Positions 17,961 through 26,320 of a DNA stretch of 64,000 nt are shown piece after piece; position 1 is the first letter of the stretch; each line of letters starts with the position of its first letter. Origin of the DNA: Herpetosiphon giganteus (GTDB lineage Bacteria; Chloroflexota; Chloroflexia; Chloroflexales; Herpetosiphonaceae); NCBI RefSeq assembly GCF_016907925.1, contig NZ_JAFBCZ010000002.1:248001-312000 (forward strand), read 5' to 3'. The notes beneath the pieces are model-generated. The model was not told where the DNA came from. It saw only the letters and a program-made list of their open reading frames with translations, and searched no databases. The translations under genes were made by a program, and so were the position numbers.

Positions 17961-19280
17961 ATGAAACAATCTGTACCTGCATCTGCCCGCAAATTATTGG
18001 ATAGCCGCTGGCTTAAAGTTGGCATTGGGGTCAAGCGTTGGCTGGTACTCATGCTGCTGGGCCTGATGTTTTCGGCCTTGGGCTTGGCATTTGGCCTGCG
18101 CGAACTCTATACGACGGTTGAACTGCCAGCGATCTTCTATTATTTGACCTTGCAATTCTGGCCGCGCACCATTCGCATGATCATCTTGTGTTTGGCGGGC
18201 ATTATGGCCACTGGGATTGCGTTTCGCCATCTGAATCGGGTTTTGCTGAGTGCAGCGCTTCCTCGCAATACTGCCCCAATCGATTTGGCCGAAACCTTGA
18301 TTGGTCGTAGCCGCACCCGTCACGGCCCCAAAGTGGTGGCAATTGGCGGCGGTCACGGGCTTTCAACCTTGCTTAGTGGCCTGAAACAATATACCGATAA
18401 TATTACGGCGATTGTGGCAGTTGCTGACGATGGTGGCTCATCAGGCCGCATTCGCCAAGAATTTGGCATCTTGCCGCCAGGAGATATTCGGCGCTGTTTG
18501 GCAGCTTTGGCTGAAGCCGAGCCATTGATGACCCGCTTGTTTGAGCATCGTTTTCAGGCTGGCAGCCTCGAAGGCCATACCTTTGGCAATTTATTTATTA
18601 CTGCGCTGGCCGAAGTAACTGGCTCGTTTGGCGAAGGCGTGCGCGAGGCCAATCGAGTATTGGCGGTGCGCGGCCAAATTGTGCCAGCCACGCTTGATGA
18701 TGTGGTGCTGTGGGCCGAGTTGGAAAATGGCGAGCATATCAGCGGCGAATCACGGATTGCCAAAAGCGGCCAGCGCATCAAACGGGTCTATTTGCAGCCG
18801 CAAACTGCCTTAGCGGTGCGAACCGCCATCAAAGCAATCGAAGAAGCCGATTTGATTATTGTTGGGCCTGGTAGTTTATACACCAGCTTGCTTTCGAGCT
18901 TGATGATTAGCGAAGTCAACCAAGCCATTCGCGAGGCGACCCAAGCGGTGCGGGTCTATGTGTGCAACGTAGCGACCGAGCCAGGCGAAACCGACCATTT
19001 TGGGGTGCGCGACCACTTGCAAGCGCTCGTCGAGCACGTTGGCCCCGATGTGTTTGATGTAGCTTTGGCCAATAGCGATGATCGCCAGAACCATCGCTTT
19101 GCGCCAGAATGGCAAGGCCGCACCACTATTGTGCCGCTTGATCAAACCAAAGATTTGCCAATTCGCGTGCGTACCGCCAACGTGATCAATCCAGCCAATC
19201 CATTGCGCCATGATCCAGTGCGTTTGGCGCGTGAGTTAATGCGCGTTTTAGAAAAAGAGCGCCAAATGGGCCGCTTGTGA
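17961..19280 (+). CDS. yvcK: membrane-anchored YvcK (gluconeogenesis factor family)
   Basis: The C-terminal 330 residues are a typical YvcK/CofD-fold protein: KVVAIGGGHGLSTLLSGLK, ADDGGSSGRIRQEFG, LPPGDIRRCLAAL, EGHTFGNLFI and GPGSLYTSLL. In Bacillus, YvcK binds UDP-GlcNAc and is needed for wall synthesis during gluconeogenic growth. Here about 100 extra N-terminal residues contain two hydrophobic segments (near 25-46 and 70-90), so the protein is predicted to be membrane-bound. A TATAAT lies 10 bases before the start, but no good -35 box. It ends the sortase operon; repeats begin right after it. Confidence 0.92.
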   Translation: MKQSVPASARKLLDSRWLKVGIGVKRWLVLMLLGLMFSALGLAFGLRELYTTVELPAIFYYLTLQFWPRTIRMIILCLAGIMATGIAFRHLNRVLLSAALPRNTAPIDLAETLIGRSRTRHGPKVVAIGGGHGLSTLLSGLKQYTDNITAIVAVADDGGSSGRIRQEFGILPPGDIRRCLAALAEAEPLMTRLFEHRFQAGSLEGHTFGNLFITALAEVTGSFGEGVREANRVLAVRGQIVPATLDDVVLWAELENGEHISGESRIAKSGQRIKRVYLQPQTALAVRTAIKAIEEADLIIVGPGSLYTSLLSSLMISEVNQAIREATQAVRVYVCNVATEPGETDHFGVRDHLQALVEHVGPDVFDVALANSDDRQNHRFAPEWQGRTTIVPLDQTKDLPIRVRTANVINPANPLRHDPVRLARELMRVLEKERQMGRL

Positions 19281-19913
19281 CAGAAATTGACACAGGCAGA
19301 TGCTAGGGTTTGGGGCTAGAGGCAGGAATCAGGAAAAATGGAACCACGAAGCGTACGAAGGTTGCCAACTGAAACAACAACAATCCAACAGACAAATATT
19401 AGGGGGTGCAGGGGGATGAAAACCCCCTGCGTCTCCCTCCGGCGGAGGGACGGAAGGGAGGCGAACGAGTGGCCAGTGATAAGCGTTCAGGAAAAATGGA
19501 ACCGCGAAGATCACGAAGGTTGCCAACTAAAACAATAACAACAATCCAACAAGCAAATATTAGGGGGTGCAGGGGGATGAAAACCCCCTGCGTCTCCCTC
19601 CGGCGGAGGGACGGAAGGGAGGCGAACGAGGGGTCAGTGATCAGCCATCAGGGATCAGGAAAACCGGAACCGCGCAGCACGCGAAGATCACGAAGGTTGC
19701 CAACTAAAACAATAACAACAATCCAACAGACAAATATTAGGGGGTGCAGGGGGATGAAAACCCCCTGCGTCTCCCTCCGGCGGAGGGACGGAAGGGAGGC
19801 GAACGAGAGGCCAGTGATAAGCGTTCAGGAAAAATGGAACCGCGAAGGGCGCTAAGAACGCGAAGGTTGCCAACGCGAATGGTTGATTAAGCCAACTAGG
19901 TTAGGAGCACCGG
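19281..19913. other. intergenic repeat array between yvcK and nurA
   Basis: No gene is credible in these 633 bases. The open frames that cross it are made by the tandem units. The region holds about 3.3 copies of a 157-172-bp unit (see 19333-19874), and the last 40 bases contain the AGGAG ribosome site of the NurA gene. Confidence 0.7.
19333..19874 (+). repeat. tandem repeat array, about 3.3 units of 157-172 bp, each with a double-hairpin element
   Basis: Units begin near 19333, 19490, 19658 and (partial) 19830, each with aaaa-tggaaccgcgaag and gaaggttgccaact. The unit core is the double-hairpin element at about 19401-19470, 19562-19631 and 19739-19808: hairpin 1 GCAGGGGG / CCCCCTGC, hairpin 2 TCCCTCC / GGAGGGA. 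Units differ by small indels in the cacgaag part. This is not a CRISPR array: the units are too long and there are no unique spacers. Confidence 0.85.
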
Positions 19914-21092
19914 ATGCCACTCGATTTTAATCAGGTTGGCCAACAAATTAAACGCATGGGCGGCGATTTGCGCCAAACAGCCAATCAACATGATCAATTG
20001 GTGACCACAGCTTGGACAAATCTGGAACAAGAAAGCCCGCGCTGGGAACATTGGGCACGCCATGCAGAAGAAAATTATCTGCGCAGCCCATGGCTGTTGG
20101 CGGCTCCCGCCGAGCCGATTACCAATCGTTATCGCTTGCCCAAATTTGCGCCACATTATTGCTTGGCGGCAGTTGATGGCTCGCAGATCGACCTTGATCG
20201 GCATTGGGCGGTCGAGTGTTTTTTGATTAATCTTGGTTTGGTGACGATTCAATATGGCCAACAGCCCTATTCCAAATTGCATTCGGTGCCAGCTTTGCAC
20301 TACAACGATCAAGAATTGTTGCTGCGCGATAAAGATGGCCGCAGTTATAAAATGGCTGGAGCCTTGGTCCATGCCGAGCGTGATACTCGCGAAGGGATTG
20401 CGCTGGCGAGCTTAGCCCAAGAGATTTTGGCTACCAGCACTGCACCGTTGGTCGCAATGCAAGATGGTACGCTGATTCGCTGGTCGTTGAGCGGGCTTGA
20501 TCCGTGGGTGCGCAGCCATTTTCTGCAACGCTATCTTGATGAAGGTTTGGCTGCTTTACGCGCCGCTGATGTGCCAACCTGCTCCTACATTAGCCATCCC
20601 AAAGCGCCTGAAGTGACCGGAATTGCCCGTTTGATCGCCAAACCAACCTTGAACAGTGCCAGCAAAGCCGAAGGCATTATCGATCCCTATCCTGGGATCA
20701 ACGATACAAAATTATTTGGCAATGGCTGGTTGGGCGATGGCGAACGTAGCGCGTTATTCAAAAGCCTCTCCAAAATTAATGTTGAAGAATATGGCGAGCA
20801 CGCGATTTACTTCTTCTACCTGAATGTTGGGGCCGAATTAGCGCGAATCGAACTGCCCGAATGGGTGGCGCAACGGCCAGAATGGGTTGATTTGATTCAC
20901 GCAGTCGCGTATGATCAAGCCCATCGTGGCGGTGGCTATCCGGTGGCGTTGGCGCGGGCGCATGAGCAAGCAGTGGTGCGCGAAAGCGATCGTCGGGTGT
21001 TTCGCCAAATGATTGAGCAAGCCCTGTGGCATGCTCGCTTGAGCAATGGCTCATCATTAAAACAAGATGCCAAATCTCAAGTGCGGGTTTAA
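19914..21092 (+). CDS. nurA: NurA-domain nuclease
   Basis: A 392-residue protein with a NurA domain, the RNase H-like 5'-3' nuclease that in archaea works with the HerA hexameric helicase in end resection of double-strand breaks. The signature is LAAVDGSQIDLD near residue 83, with the metal-binding Asp, then VAMQDGTLI near 180 and a C-terminal AYDQAHRGGGYPVALARAHEQ block holding the other acidic and basic residues. It begins with an ATG eight bases after AGGAG. The HAS-barrel protein follows 45 bases later in the same direction. No HerA ATPase is in the window. Confidence 0.82.
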   Translation: MPLDFNQVGQQIKRMGGDLRQTANQHDQLVTTAWTNLEQESPRWEHWARHAEENYLRSPWLLAAPAEPITNRYRLPKFAPHYCLAAVDGSQIDLDRHWAVECFLINLGLVTIQYGQQPYSKLHSVPALHYNDQELLLRDKDGRSYKMAGALVHAERDTREGIALASLAQEILATSTAPLVAMQDGTLIRWSLSGLDPWVRSHFLQRYLDEGLAALRAADVPTCSYISHPKAPEVTGIARLIAKPTLNSASKAEGIIDPYPGINDTKLFGNGWLGDGERSALFKSLSKINVEEYGEHAIYFFYLNVGAELARIELPEWVAQRPEWVDLIHAVAYDQAHRGGGYPVALARAHEQAVVRESDRRVFRQMIEQALWHARLSNGSSLKQDAKSQVRV

Positions 21093-21137
21093 CTCTTTTA
21101 GCTATAGCCTATCCTCGATAGCCTATACCCAAGATAT

Positions 21138-21746
21138 ATGCAAGAACAACGTATTGGTGAAGTGATCGAAGCAAGCTCAACGCAATGGACAACTGGCGCA
21201 TATGAGCTGCTGAATGCGCCGCCGTTTGGCTCGTTGATCAAGGCTGGTTGCTACGACAACGATTTGTGTGTCTATGGCTTGGTCTACGATATTCGAACTG
21301 GTAGCCGCGATCTTGGTGGCAAAGCCATGGTACGTGGTGGGCGGCGCTACGATGGTAGCGAGTTCTACGACGATCAAATTTATAGCGAACATCCTGATCT
21401 TGCTGCCGTGTTGCAGACCGAGTGGAGTGCCTTGGTGATAGGCTACGAGCGGGCTGGCCGCATTATTCATTATCTGCCACCGCAACCGCCAACCGTCCAC
21501 TATAGCGTCCATTTGTGTGATGATAATACCGTGCATCGTTTTACCCAACACTGCGATTTCTTTCGCATGGTCTTACACGCCAATTTGCCGATTGTTGATG
21601 AACTGTTGGGCACAGCGATTCGCAATGCGGCAGAATTACAAGCCAATCGGCGCGAATATGAGCTGTACGCAGGCCGCGAATTAGCCCGTTTGCTGCGCGA
21701 CGATTATGATCGCTTGCGCGTATTGGTGCGTATGTTGACCAGCTAA
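21138..21746 (+). CDS. HAS-barrel domain protein
   Basis: A 202-residue protein with the HAS-barrel fold (named for HerA and ATP synthase N-terminal barrels). Recognisable features are IGEVIEASSTQWTTGAYEL, PPFGSLIKAG, VYGLVYDI, ALVIGYE, HYLPPQPPTVHYSVHLC and the C-terminal RELARLLRDDYDRLRVL. Very similar stand-alone proteins occur in cyanobacteria; I recall them as HAS-barrel proteins of unknown role. In HerA the barrel is the surface that binds NurA, so this free barrel beside nurA may be a NurA regulator or adaptor. That last step is inference. Confidence 0.75.
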   Translation: MQEQRIGEVIEASSTQWTTGAYELLNAPPFGSLIKAGCYDNDLCVYGLVYDIRTGSRDLGGKAMVRGGRRYDGSEFYDDQIYSEHPDLAAVLQTEWSALVIGYERAGRIIHYLPPQPPTVHYSVHLCDDNTVHRFTQHCDFFRMVLHANLPIVDELLGTAIRNAAELQANRREYELYAGRELARLLRDDYDRLRVLVRMLTS

Positions 21747-21759
21747 ATTGGGAGGATGT

Positions 21760-22284
21760 ATGCCGAGTTATGTTGTTAATGGGCGTAAATACAACAGCAT
21801 CGATGAAATGTCCGCCGCAGATCGCCAAGCCTATCAACAAGCGATGGATACATTGGCAGATAATGGCGGGTTTCCTAACCTCTTAGATAAAAATACAACC
21901 GTCCAAACGACCCATACAACCAATGTTAGCCAGCAGCATGTGATCAATGGCAGCAGCGATCAGCTGAACGCAATGTTTGCTGATCGCGATGGCAATGGCA
22001 TTCCCGACATTATGGAAGCAAACGGCGATCAGTTGAACGCGATGTTTGCTGATCGTGATGGCAATGGCATTCCCGACATCATGCAAGAGCAAAGCAACTT
22101 TAGTAGCCAGCAAGCCTCAACTTCCTCAAACACTTGGAAAACTCCTACTCCAAGCGCTGATCCGCTGGCTAGTTCGGCATTGCCATGGAATCAACCACGA
22201 CAAAGCAACGGATTTTTGCTTGGTTTGATCGTTGGCGGCGTGGCGATCGGCGCAGCCTTATTGGCATGGTATCTCTTGATGTAA
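21760..22284 (+). CDS. tail-anchored protein with two DxDxNG calcium-loop-like repeats
   Basis: A 174-residue protein starting 13 bases after the HAS-barrel stop, with ggagg upstream of ATG. Residues 67-112 are two near-identical 23-residue repeats, each with FADRDGNGIPDIM, which matches the D-x-D-x-N-G-x-x-D pattern of EF-hand, dockerin or thrombospondin type 3 calcium loops. A Ser/Thr/Pro linker leads to one C-terminal membrane segment (about 152-172). The N-terminal 40 residues (VNGRKYNSIDEMSAADRQAYQQAM) look like a small folded module. Calcium binding is predicted, not shown. It probably shares a transcript with nurA. Confidence 0.7.
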   Translation: MPSYVVNGRKYNSIDEMSAADRQAYQQAMDTLADNGGFPNLLDKNTTVQTTHTTNVSQQHVINGSSDQLNAMFADRDGNGIPDIMEANGDQLNAMFADRDGNGIPDIMQEQSNFSSQQASTSSNTWKTPTPSADPLASSALPWNQPRQSNGFLLGLIVGGVAIGAALLAWYLLM

Positions 22285-22308
22285 GCGCACCACGCAGCAT
22301 GCAATCAA

Positions 22309-22617
22309 CTACCGCCGCACTAACTCTGGCACATCAAGCATAATCACGGCATCCTTGTCGTCGTCGTCGGTGTTGCCCGGGTCATACCAAATGACGGCGA
22401 TTTGGCTGCCATCGGGCGACCACGCGGGCCATTGATAGTGGCCAGGTGGAGTCAGAGCCAAGCGTTCGCCCGTGGCAGGTTTGAACAGCCATACTTGGTC
22501 GGAGGAACGGTCGAAATTAACGATAAAGACAAGCCATTGGCCATCAGCTTTGCGTTGAAAACGTTGGGCAACCTGAAGAAGCTGGTTGTACTCCACCAGA
22601 ACAATTGGGGTAGCCAT
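22309..22617 (-). CDS. small PD40/TolB-like beta-propeller fragment protein
   Basis: A 102-residue protein whose second half is a PD40 repeat (LFKPATGERLALT then YQWPAWSPDGSQIAVIWYD), the strand module of TolB-type propellers. One or two blades cannot close a propeller alone, so it is either a fragment of a longer ancestor or a small oligomerising protein. The start has gggagag just upstream. It is convergent with the preceding gene and stands alone. Confidence 0.65.
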   Translation of the reverse strand: MATPIVLVEYNQLLQVAQRFQRKADGQWLVFIVNFDRSSDQVWLFKPATGERLALTPPGHYQWPAWSPDGSQIAVIWYDPGNTDDDDKDAVIMLDVPELVRR

Positions 22618-22769
22618 ATGCTCTCCCGTTGGGTAGGTTTATAGCGTGGATGCTGCTCTCTCATGGGCGGGGTGGTACAATGTGCGATTTCGTATCCCTA
22701 ACTAAAAGTATATGTCATGTGATATATAAAATCTTCACTCACATGGGAATTTTGGCTTTTAAACAACAA

Positions 22770-22794
22770 AACCTCCTCATATGCTGAGGAGGTT
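22770..22794 (-). terminator. intrinsic terminator of the class III cyclase gene
   Basis: A 10-bp perfect stem (aacctcctca / tgaggaggtt) with a five-base loop, followed on the minus strand by ttttgttgttt. It lies 20 bases after the cyclase stop codon. Confidence 0.8.
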
Positions 22795-22814
22795 TGCCTA
22801 ACAATACTCTGATT

Positions 22815-23894
22815 TTAGTTGGTATGCTGGAGCCGCACAACGCTAAATGGCAGATCATCAAGCCCACGCAAAATCAGGGTTTCGTTGGCCAAATCAGCGG
22901 GCAAAATTTCAGCCACACCTGGCGCTTCGAGCACTTGCTGGGTTACCACCAACTCTGCATAGTTGGCGCTCGATTGCACCCGCGCCGCTGCATTAACCGT
23001 CGTGCCAAAGTAATCAAGCCGATCATTGAGCGTGACTGCAAGCGTTGGCCCTGCATGCACGCCAACTTTGAGCGTCAAGCGCTCGTCAGCGGCTAATTCG
23101 CGCTCGCGGTTGAAGGCTTCGATTGCGATTAATGCGTTTTGGCCAGCCTTGACCGCCGCCGCACCATCAACAAACACGGCCATAATTGCATCGCCAATGG
23201 TTTTGACGACTGCACCGCCTGCTTGATTAACTACATTAAACAGGATGTTGAAGTGTTCGCGTACCAAGCTGTAGGCCCGTGGGTCGCCTTTGCGGGCATA
23301 CAAGGCGGTCGAGCCGCCAAGGTCGGTGAACATCAGTGCCGCCCATTTGATCTGGAAGCTCTCGCCGTCGGGCAATGGCTCGTCGATAAACAAATCGCGG
23401 AAGGCTTGGACTGTTAGCAATTCGTGCGAAGTCGTTACGCCCAAACGGCGGTCGGTTGCTTCACGCCATGCTTCGTTGTCGATACCCGCTGGCAAACTGC
23501 GCACTCGCTCAGCCACTGAGAAGGTCACATGAATGCCATCATCGAGCTTGGCTTGGAAATCGTCGCGACACATTGCACAATATTGTTTCGAATGGGCTTG
23601 GGTCAATTTATCAAAGGCATGCGCTTGGTAGCCGCAATAAATACAGCGCGCTTCCCAATTCAGGTTAAATAGGCCAACCTGAACCGCCGCTGCCATGAGT
23701 TGCAAGCCTGCGCGGCGCGAAAGCCCAACTTCTTCGGCCAAATAAGCCGGATTAAAGCGATAGAGCATCGCGCCTGGAGCTGTATCGACCATGCTCGCTA
23801 AGGCGTTGCGAACCGTTTCGTCGATGCCGTAATTCGCCAATTCTGCTACCAGCGTGCTACTTGATGGTGTGGGTTGTGCTTCATCTAAAGCCAT
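22815..23894 (-). CDS. class III adenylate/guanylate cyclase with N-terminal zinc-ribbon region
   Basis: A 359-residue soluble protein. The catalytic domain (about 183-345) has ALMFTDLGGSTALY with metal Asp 191, VVKTIGDAIMAVF, GVHAGPTLAV and YFGTTVNAAARVQ, as in class III nucleotide cyclases. Residues 20-75 resemble a winged-helix segment, and a four-cysteine cluster follows (C84, C87, C106, C109), probably a zinc ribbon. An N-terminal regulatory region like DUF5939 is possible. Whether the product is cAMP or cGMP cannot be decided by eye. The start is the ATG at 23894 with AGGAGG upstream, not the in-frame ATG 36 bases earlier. Confidence 0.88.
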   Translation of the reverse strand: MALDEAQPTPSSSTLVAELANYGIDETVRNALASMVDTAPGAMLYRFNPAYLAEEVGLSRRAGLQLMAAAVQVGLFNLNWEARCIYCGYQAHAFDKLTQAHSKQYCAMCRDDFQAKLDDGIHVTFSVAERVRSLPAGIDNEAWREATDRRLGVTTSHELLTVQAFRDLFIDEPLPDGESFQIKWAALMFTDLGGSTALYARKGDPRAYSLVREHFNILFNVVNQAGGAVVKTIGDAIMAVFVDGAAAVKAGQNALIAIEAFNRERELAADERLTLKVGVHAGPTLAVTLNDRLDYFGTTVNAAARVQSSANYAELVVTQQVLEAPGVAEILPADLANETLILRGLDDLPFSVVRLQHTN

Positions 23895-24194
23895 AGCATA
23901 GCCTCCTAGATACCTATGAAATTGTAGCACGCTCTTGCTACTATGGTAGCCCGAATTGCCATCTAATTGCTATATGGAGTGGTTTATCATATTAAGCACC
24001 ATGGTCTTTTTCCACCCTTCCGTCCCGCCAGCGGGAAACGCAGGGGGCTTTAATCCCCCTGCACCCCCTCAAGGACAATTGAAGGCTGAACCACAGCCGT
24101 TGATGAACCTGCGGATGCGTGGTGGGCAGCGAAAACCAACCCGTGGATGGGGTTGCGGGAATACGACTGTTGCCAACTCAATGAACCATTACAG
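23895..24194. other. intergenic region with inverted double-hairpin element
   Basis: No gene is credible between the cyclase start and the ABC transporter stop. It contains the cyclase ribosome site and a minus-orientation double-hairpin element at 24012-24069; the rest shows no structure I can name. Confidence 0.5.
24012..24069 (-). repeat. dispersed double-hairpin element, inverted copy
   Basis: Read on the minus strand it matches copy 1 at 11011: hairpin 1 GCAGGGGG / CCCCCTGC with a changed loop, then hairpin 2 TCCCG / CGGGA with a shorter stem and the cggaagggtgg tail. Both stems are retained although the bases differ. Confidence 0.75.
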
Positions 24195-26006
24195 TTAAAC
24201 GCTGCGGGCTGCACCCCGTGATTCGATGTAGCTCAGCGATTGATGGCGGAAATAAGTATCGTATAAATCAGCATAATGCCCGCCCTGATCCATCAGTTGC
24301 TCATGGCTGCCTTCTTCGATAATTTGGCCTTGGTTGAGCACAATAATGCGGTCGGCTGAGCGCACGGTCGAAAGTCGGTGGGCAATCAGAATCGCGGTCG
24401 AGCGCGAGAGAATCAGATCCATCGCTTGCTGAATTTGGGTTTCAGTAAATGGGTCGATGCTCGCCGTGGCTTCATCTAAAATGAAGATTGCTGGTTGCGC
24501 TGCCAAAACCCGCGTCAAGGCCACCAATTGGCGCTGGCCGAGCGAAAGTTTGTTGCCGCGCTCGCCAACTTGCGATTGCAAGCCTTGGGGCAGGGTTTCG
24601 AGCCATTCGCCGCCACCAATTTGGGTCGCCACCGCTTCCAGTTCTGCATCGCTGAGGTGTGGCGCTGCATAGCGAATGTTGTCGGCAACTGTGCCATCAA
24701 ACAAAAACGGAGTTTGGGTCACAATCCCCAATTGTTGGCGATAGCTGCGCAAATCGAGCGAGCGAATATCATGGCCATCGACCGTGATTTTGCCAGCCTG
24801 AAACTCGTAAAAACGGGTAATTAACTTGGCGATGCTCGATTTGCCAGCGCCTGTATGCCCAACCAAAGCGATACTTTCGCCTGGCGCAATCGTGAGGCTG
24901 AAATCATTCAGCACTGGCTCTTTGCGGCCATAACGAAATTCGACATGATCAAACACAATTTCGCCGCGCAAACGCTCGGTGGTTTTCTGATCGGTTTGTT
25001 TGACGCTATGCTCTGCATCGATCAAGGCAAAAATGCGTTCGGCAGCAGCCAAGCCAGCCTGAAATTGGCTCCAAAAGGCCGAAATATTCAGCAAAGGAAA
25101 CCAAAAAAGGTCAACCGAACGCACAAACACATACCAAGCAGCCAAGGTTATCGAGAGATCGATAACCGACAAACCGCCCCAATAAATCAGCGCCGCCGTG
25201 CCAAAGCCCGAAACGACATTCAGGGTTGGAAACACATTCGAGAGCACAAAGCCGCGGCGCAGGTTTACCCCATACGATTGATGGTTGATCTCGCTAAATT
25301 CGCCGTAAATGCGGGCTTCTTGGCGAAAATTCTTGGCAATGCTGATGCCGGTTACGGCCTCTTGAATTGAGCTATTGACCTCGCCCAGTACCTGAAAACC
25401 TTTGCGCGTGACGAAGCGGGCCAAGCGTCGGAAGCCCAAAGCCAAGCCAATCACGATTGGGGTAAAGCCGATAATGCCCAAACTGAGCGGCACCGAAACG
25501 CTGAGCAAATAAATCAGCAAGGCAATCACGGTCAGCACTTGGCTCACAATTTCGATGATCAAGCGGGAAACTTGGGCAAACTCTTGGGTATCCGAGGTGA
25601 TGCGGCTGATAATTCGGCCAGAGCGCAGATCATCGAAGAACGAAAGATCATGGCTGATAGCGGCATTAAACGCATCGTTGCGCAAAGCACTAATCACATC
25701 GGCCACGATTTTGGCGGTTAGGCGTTGGCGCACCCAGCCCATGGCCCATTGCAGCACGCCAAACACGACCCCGCCGCTCGCCAGCAACCAGATAAAATTC
25801 CAATCTGGGTTGGCCTCGCCAATCCGTTGTACCGCTTGGGCCACCAAAAATGGCGGCACGGTGTTGAGCAAGCCCAAGCCACAAATCAGCAGCACTGTCC
25901 ACAATGCGGTGCGCCGATGCGCCCGAAAATAGCTCAGCATCCGCCCCATTAATTCGCGGTCGCCATACTGGCGATCATAATTTTCGGTATCTAATCCTGC
26001 AAACAT
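24195..26006 (-). CDS. ABC exporter half-transporter (permease-ATPase fusion)
   Basis: A 603-residue half-transporter: six predicted membrane segments (about 40-330) followed by a nucleotide-binding domain with Walker A GHTGAGKSS, Q-loop TQTPFLF, signature LSLGQRQLVALTR (LSLGQ rather than LSGGQ), Walker B IFILDEATASID and H-loop IAHRLST. It is paired with the similar gene upstream at 26321-28069, so the two most likely form a heterodimeric exporter of the lipid or drug type. The substrate is unknown. I start it at 26006, preferred over an ATG six bases upstream because of spacing to the aaaggg site. Confidence 0.9.
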   Translation of the reverse strand: MFAGLDTENYDRQYGDRELMGRMLSYFRAHRRTALWTVLLICGLGLLNTVPPFLVAQAVQRIGEANPDWNFIWLLASGGVVFGVLQWAMGWVRQRLTAKIVADVISALRNDAFNAAISHDLSFFDDLRSGRIISRITSDTQEFAQVSRLIIEIVSQVLTVIALLIYLLSVSVPLSLGIIGFTPIVIGLALGFRRLARFVTRKGFQVLGEVNSSIQEAVTGISIAKNFRQEARIYGEFSEINHQSYGVNLRRGFVLSNVFPTLNVVSGFGTAALIYWGGLSVIDLSITLAAWYVFVRSVDLFWFPLLNISAFWSQFQAGLAAAERIFALIDAEHSVKQTDQKTTERLRGEIVFDHVEFRYGRKEPVLNDFSLTIAPGESIALVGHTGAGKSSIAKLITRFYEFQAGKITVDGHDIRSLDLRSYRQQLGIVTQTPFLFDGTVADNIRYAAPHLSDAELEAVATQIGGGEWLETLPQGLQSQVGERGNKLSLGQRQLVALTRVLAAQPAIFILDEATASIDPFTETQIQQAMDLILSRSTAILIAHRLSTVRSADRIIVLNQGQIIEEGSHEQLMDQGGHYADLYDTYFRHQSLSYIESRGAARSV

Positions 26007-26320
26007 AAGCACCCTTTTGAAAGGATGAAGGATGAAGTATGAGGGATGAAATATTAAATTCCTCCTTCATATTGCATTCTTCGTAATTCATAATTTCGCG
26101 AAAATTGCCCGATAGGCTTGTTTTGAAAGGATAAAGGATGAAGGATGAGGGATGAAAGCTTAGGATTCTTAATTTGCATACATCCTTGGTCATCCGTCGT
26201 TCATCCTTCATCCTTCATAATTCATAATTTGGCGAAGATTGCCCGATAGGCTTGTTTTGAAAGGATGAAGGATGAGGCATGAAAAATCAAACCCTTGCTT
26301 CATATTTCATCCTTCATAAT
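26007..26320. repeat. degenerate repeats containing two duplicated copies of the upstream ABC gene's 3' end
   Basis: The gap between the two ABC genes consists of ggatgaaggatgaggg words and two extra copies (about 26078-26118 and 26212-26253) of the segment that, at 26311-26352, encodes the last residues and stop codon of the upstream transporter (AYRAIFAKL-stop). Each copy is followed by gttttgaaaggatgaagg. The spacing between copies is about 99 and 134 bases. No extra gene is present. Confidence 0.75.

Noticed and set aside
19406-19855. A 149-codon open frame across the tandem array
   Set aside because: It repeats the same peptide three times because it follows the repeat units, and has no independent coding signal or ribosome site.
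19333-19874. CRISPR array
   Set aside because: Units are over 150 bases, contiguous and without unique spacers; no cas gene is nearby.
23956-24198. An 80-codon frame across the inverted double-hairpin element
   Set aside because: No ribosome site, and most of the frame is the repeat element.
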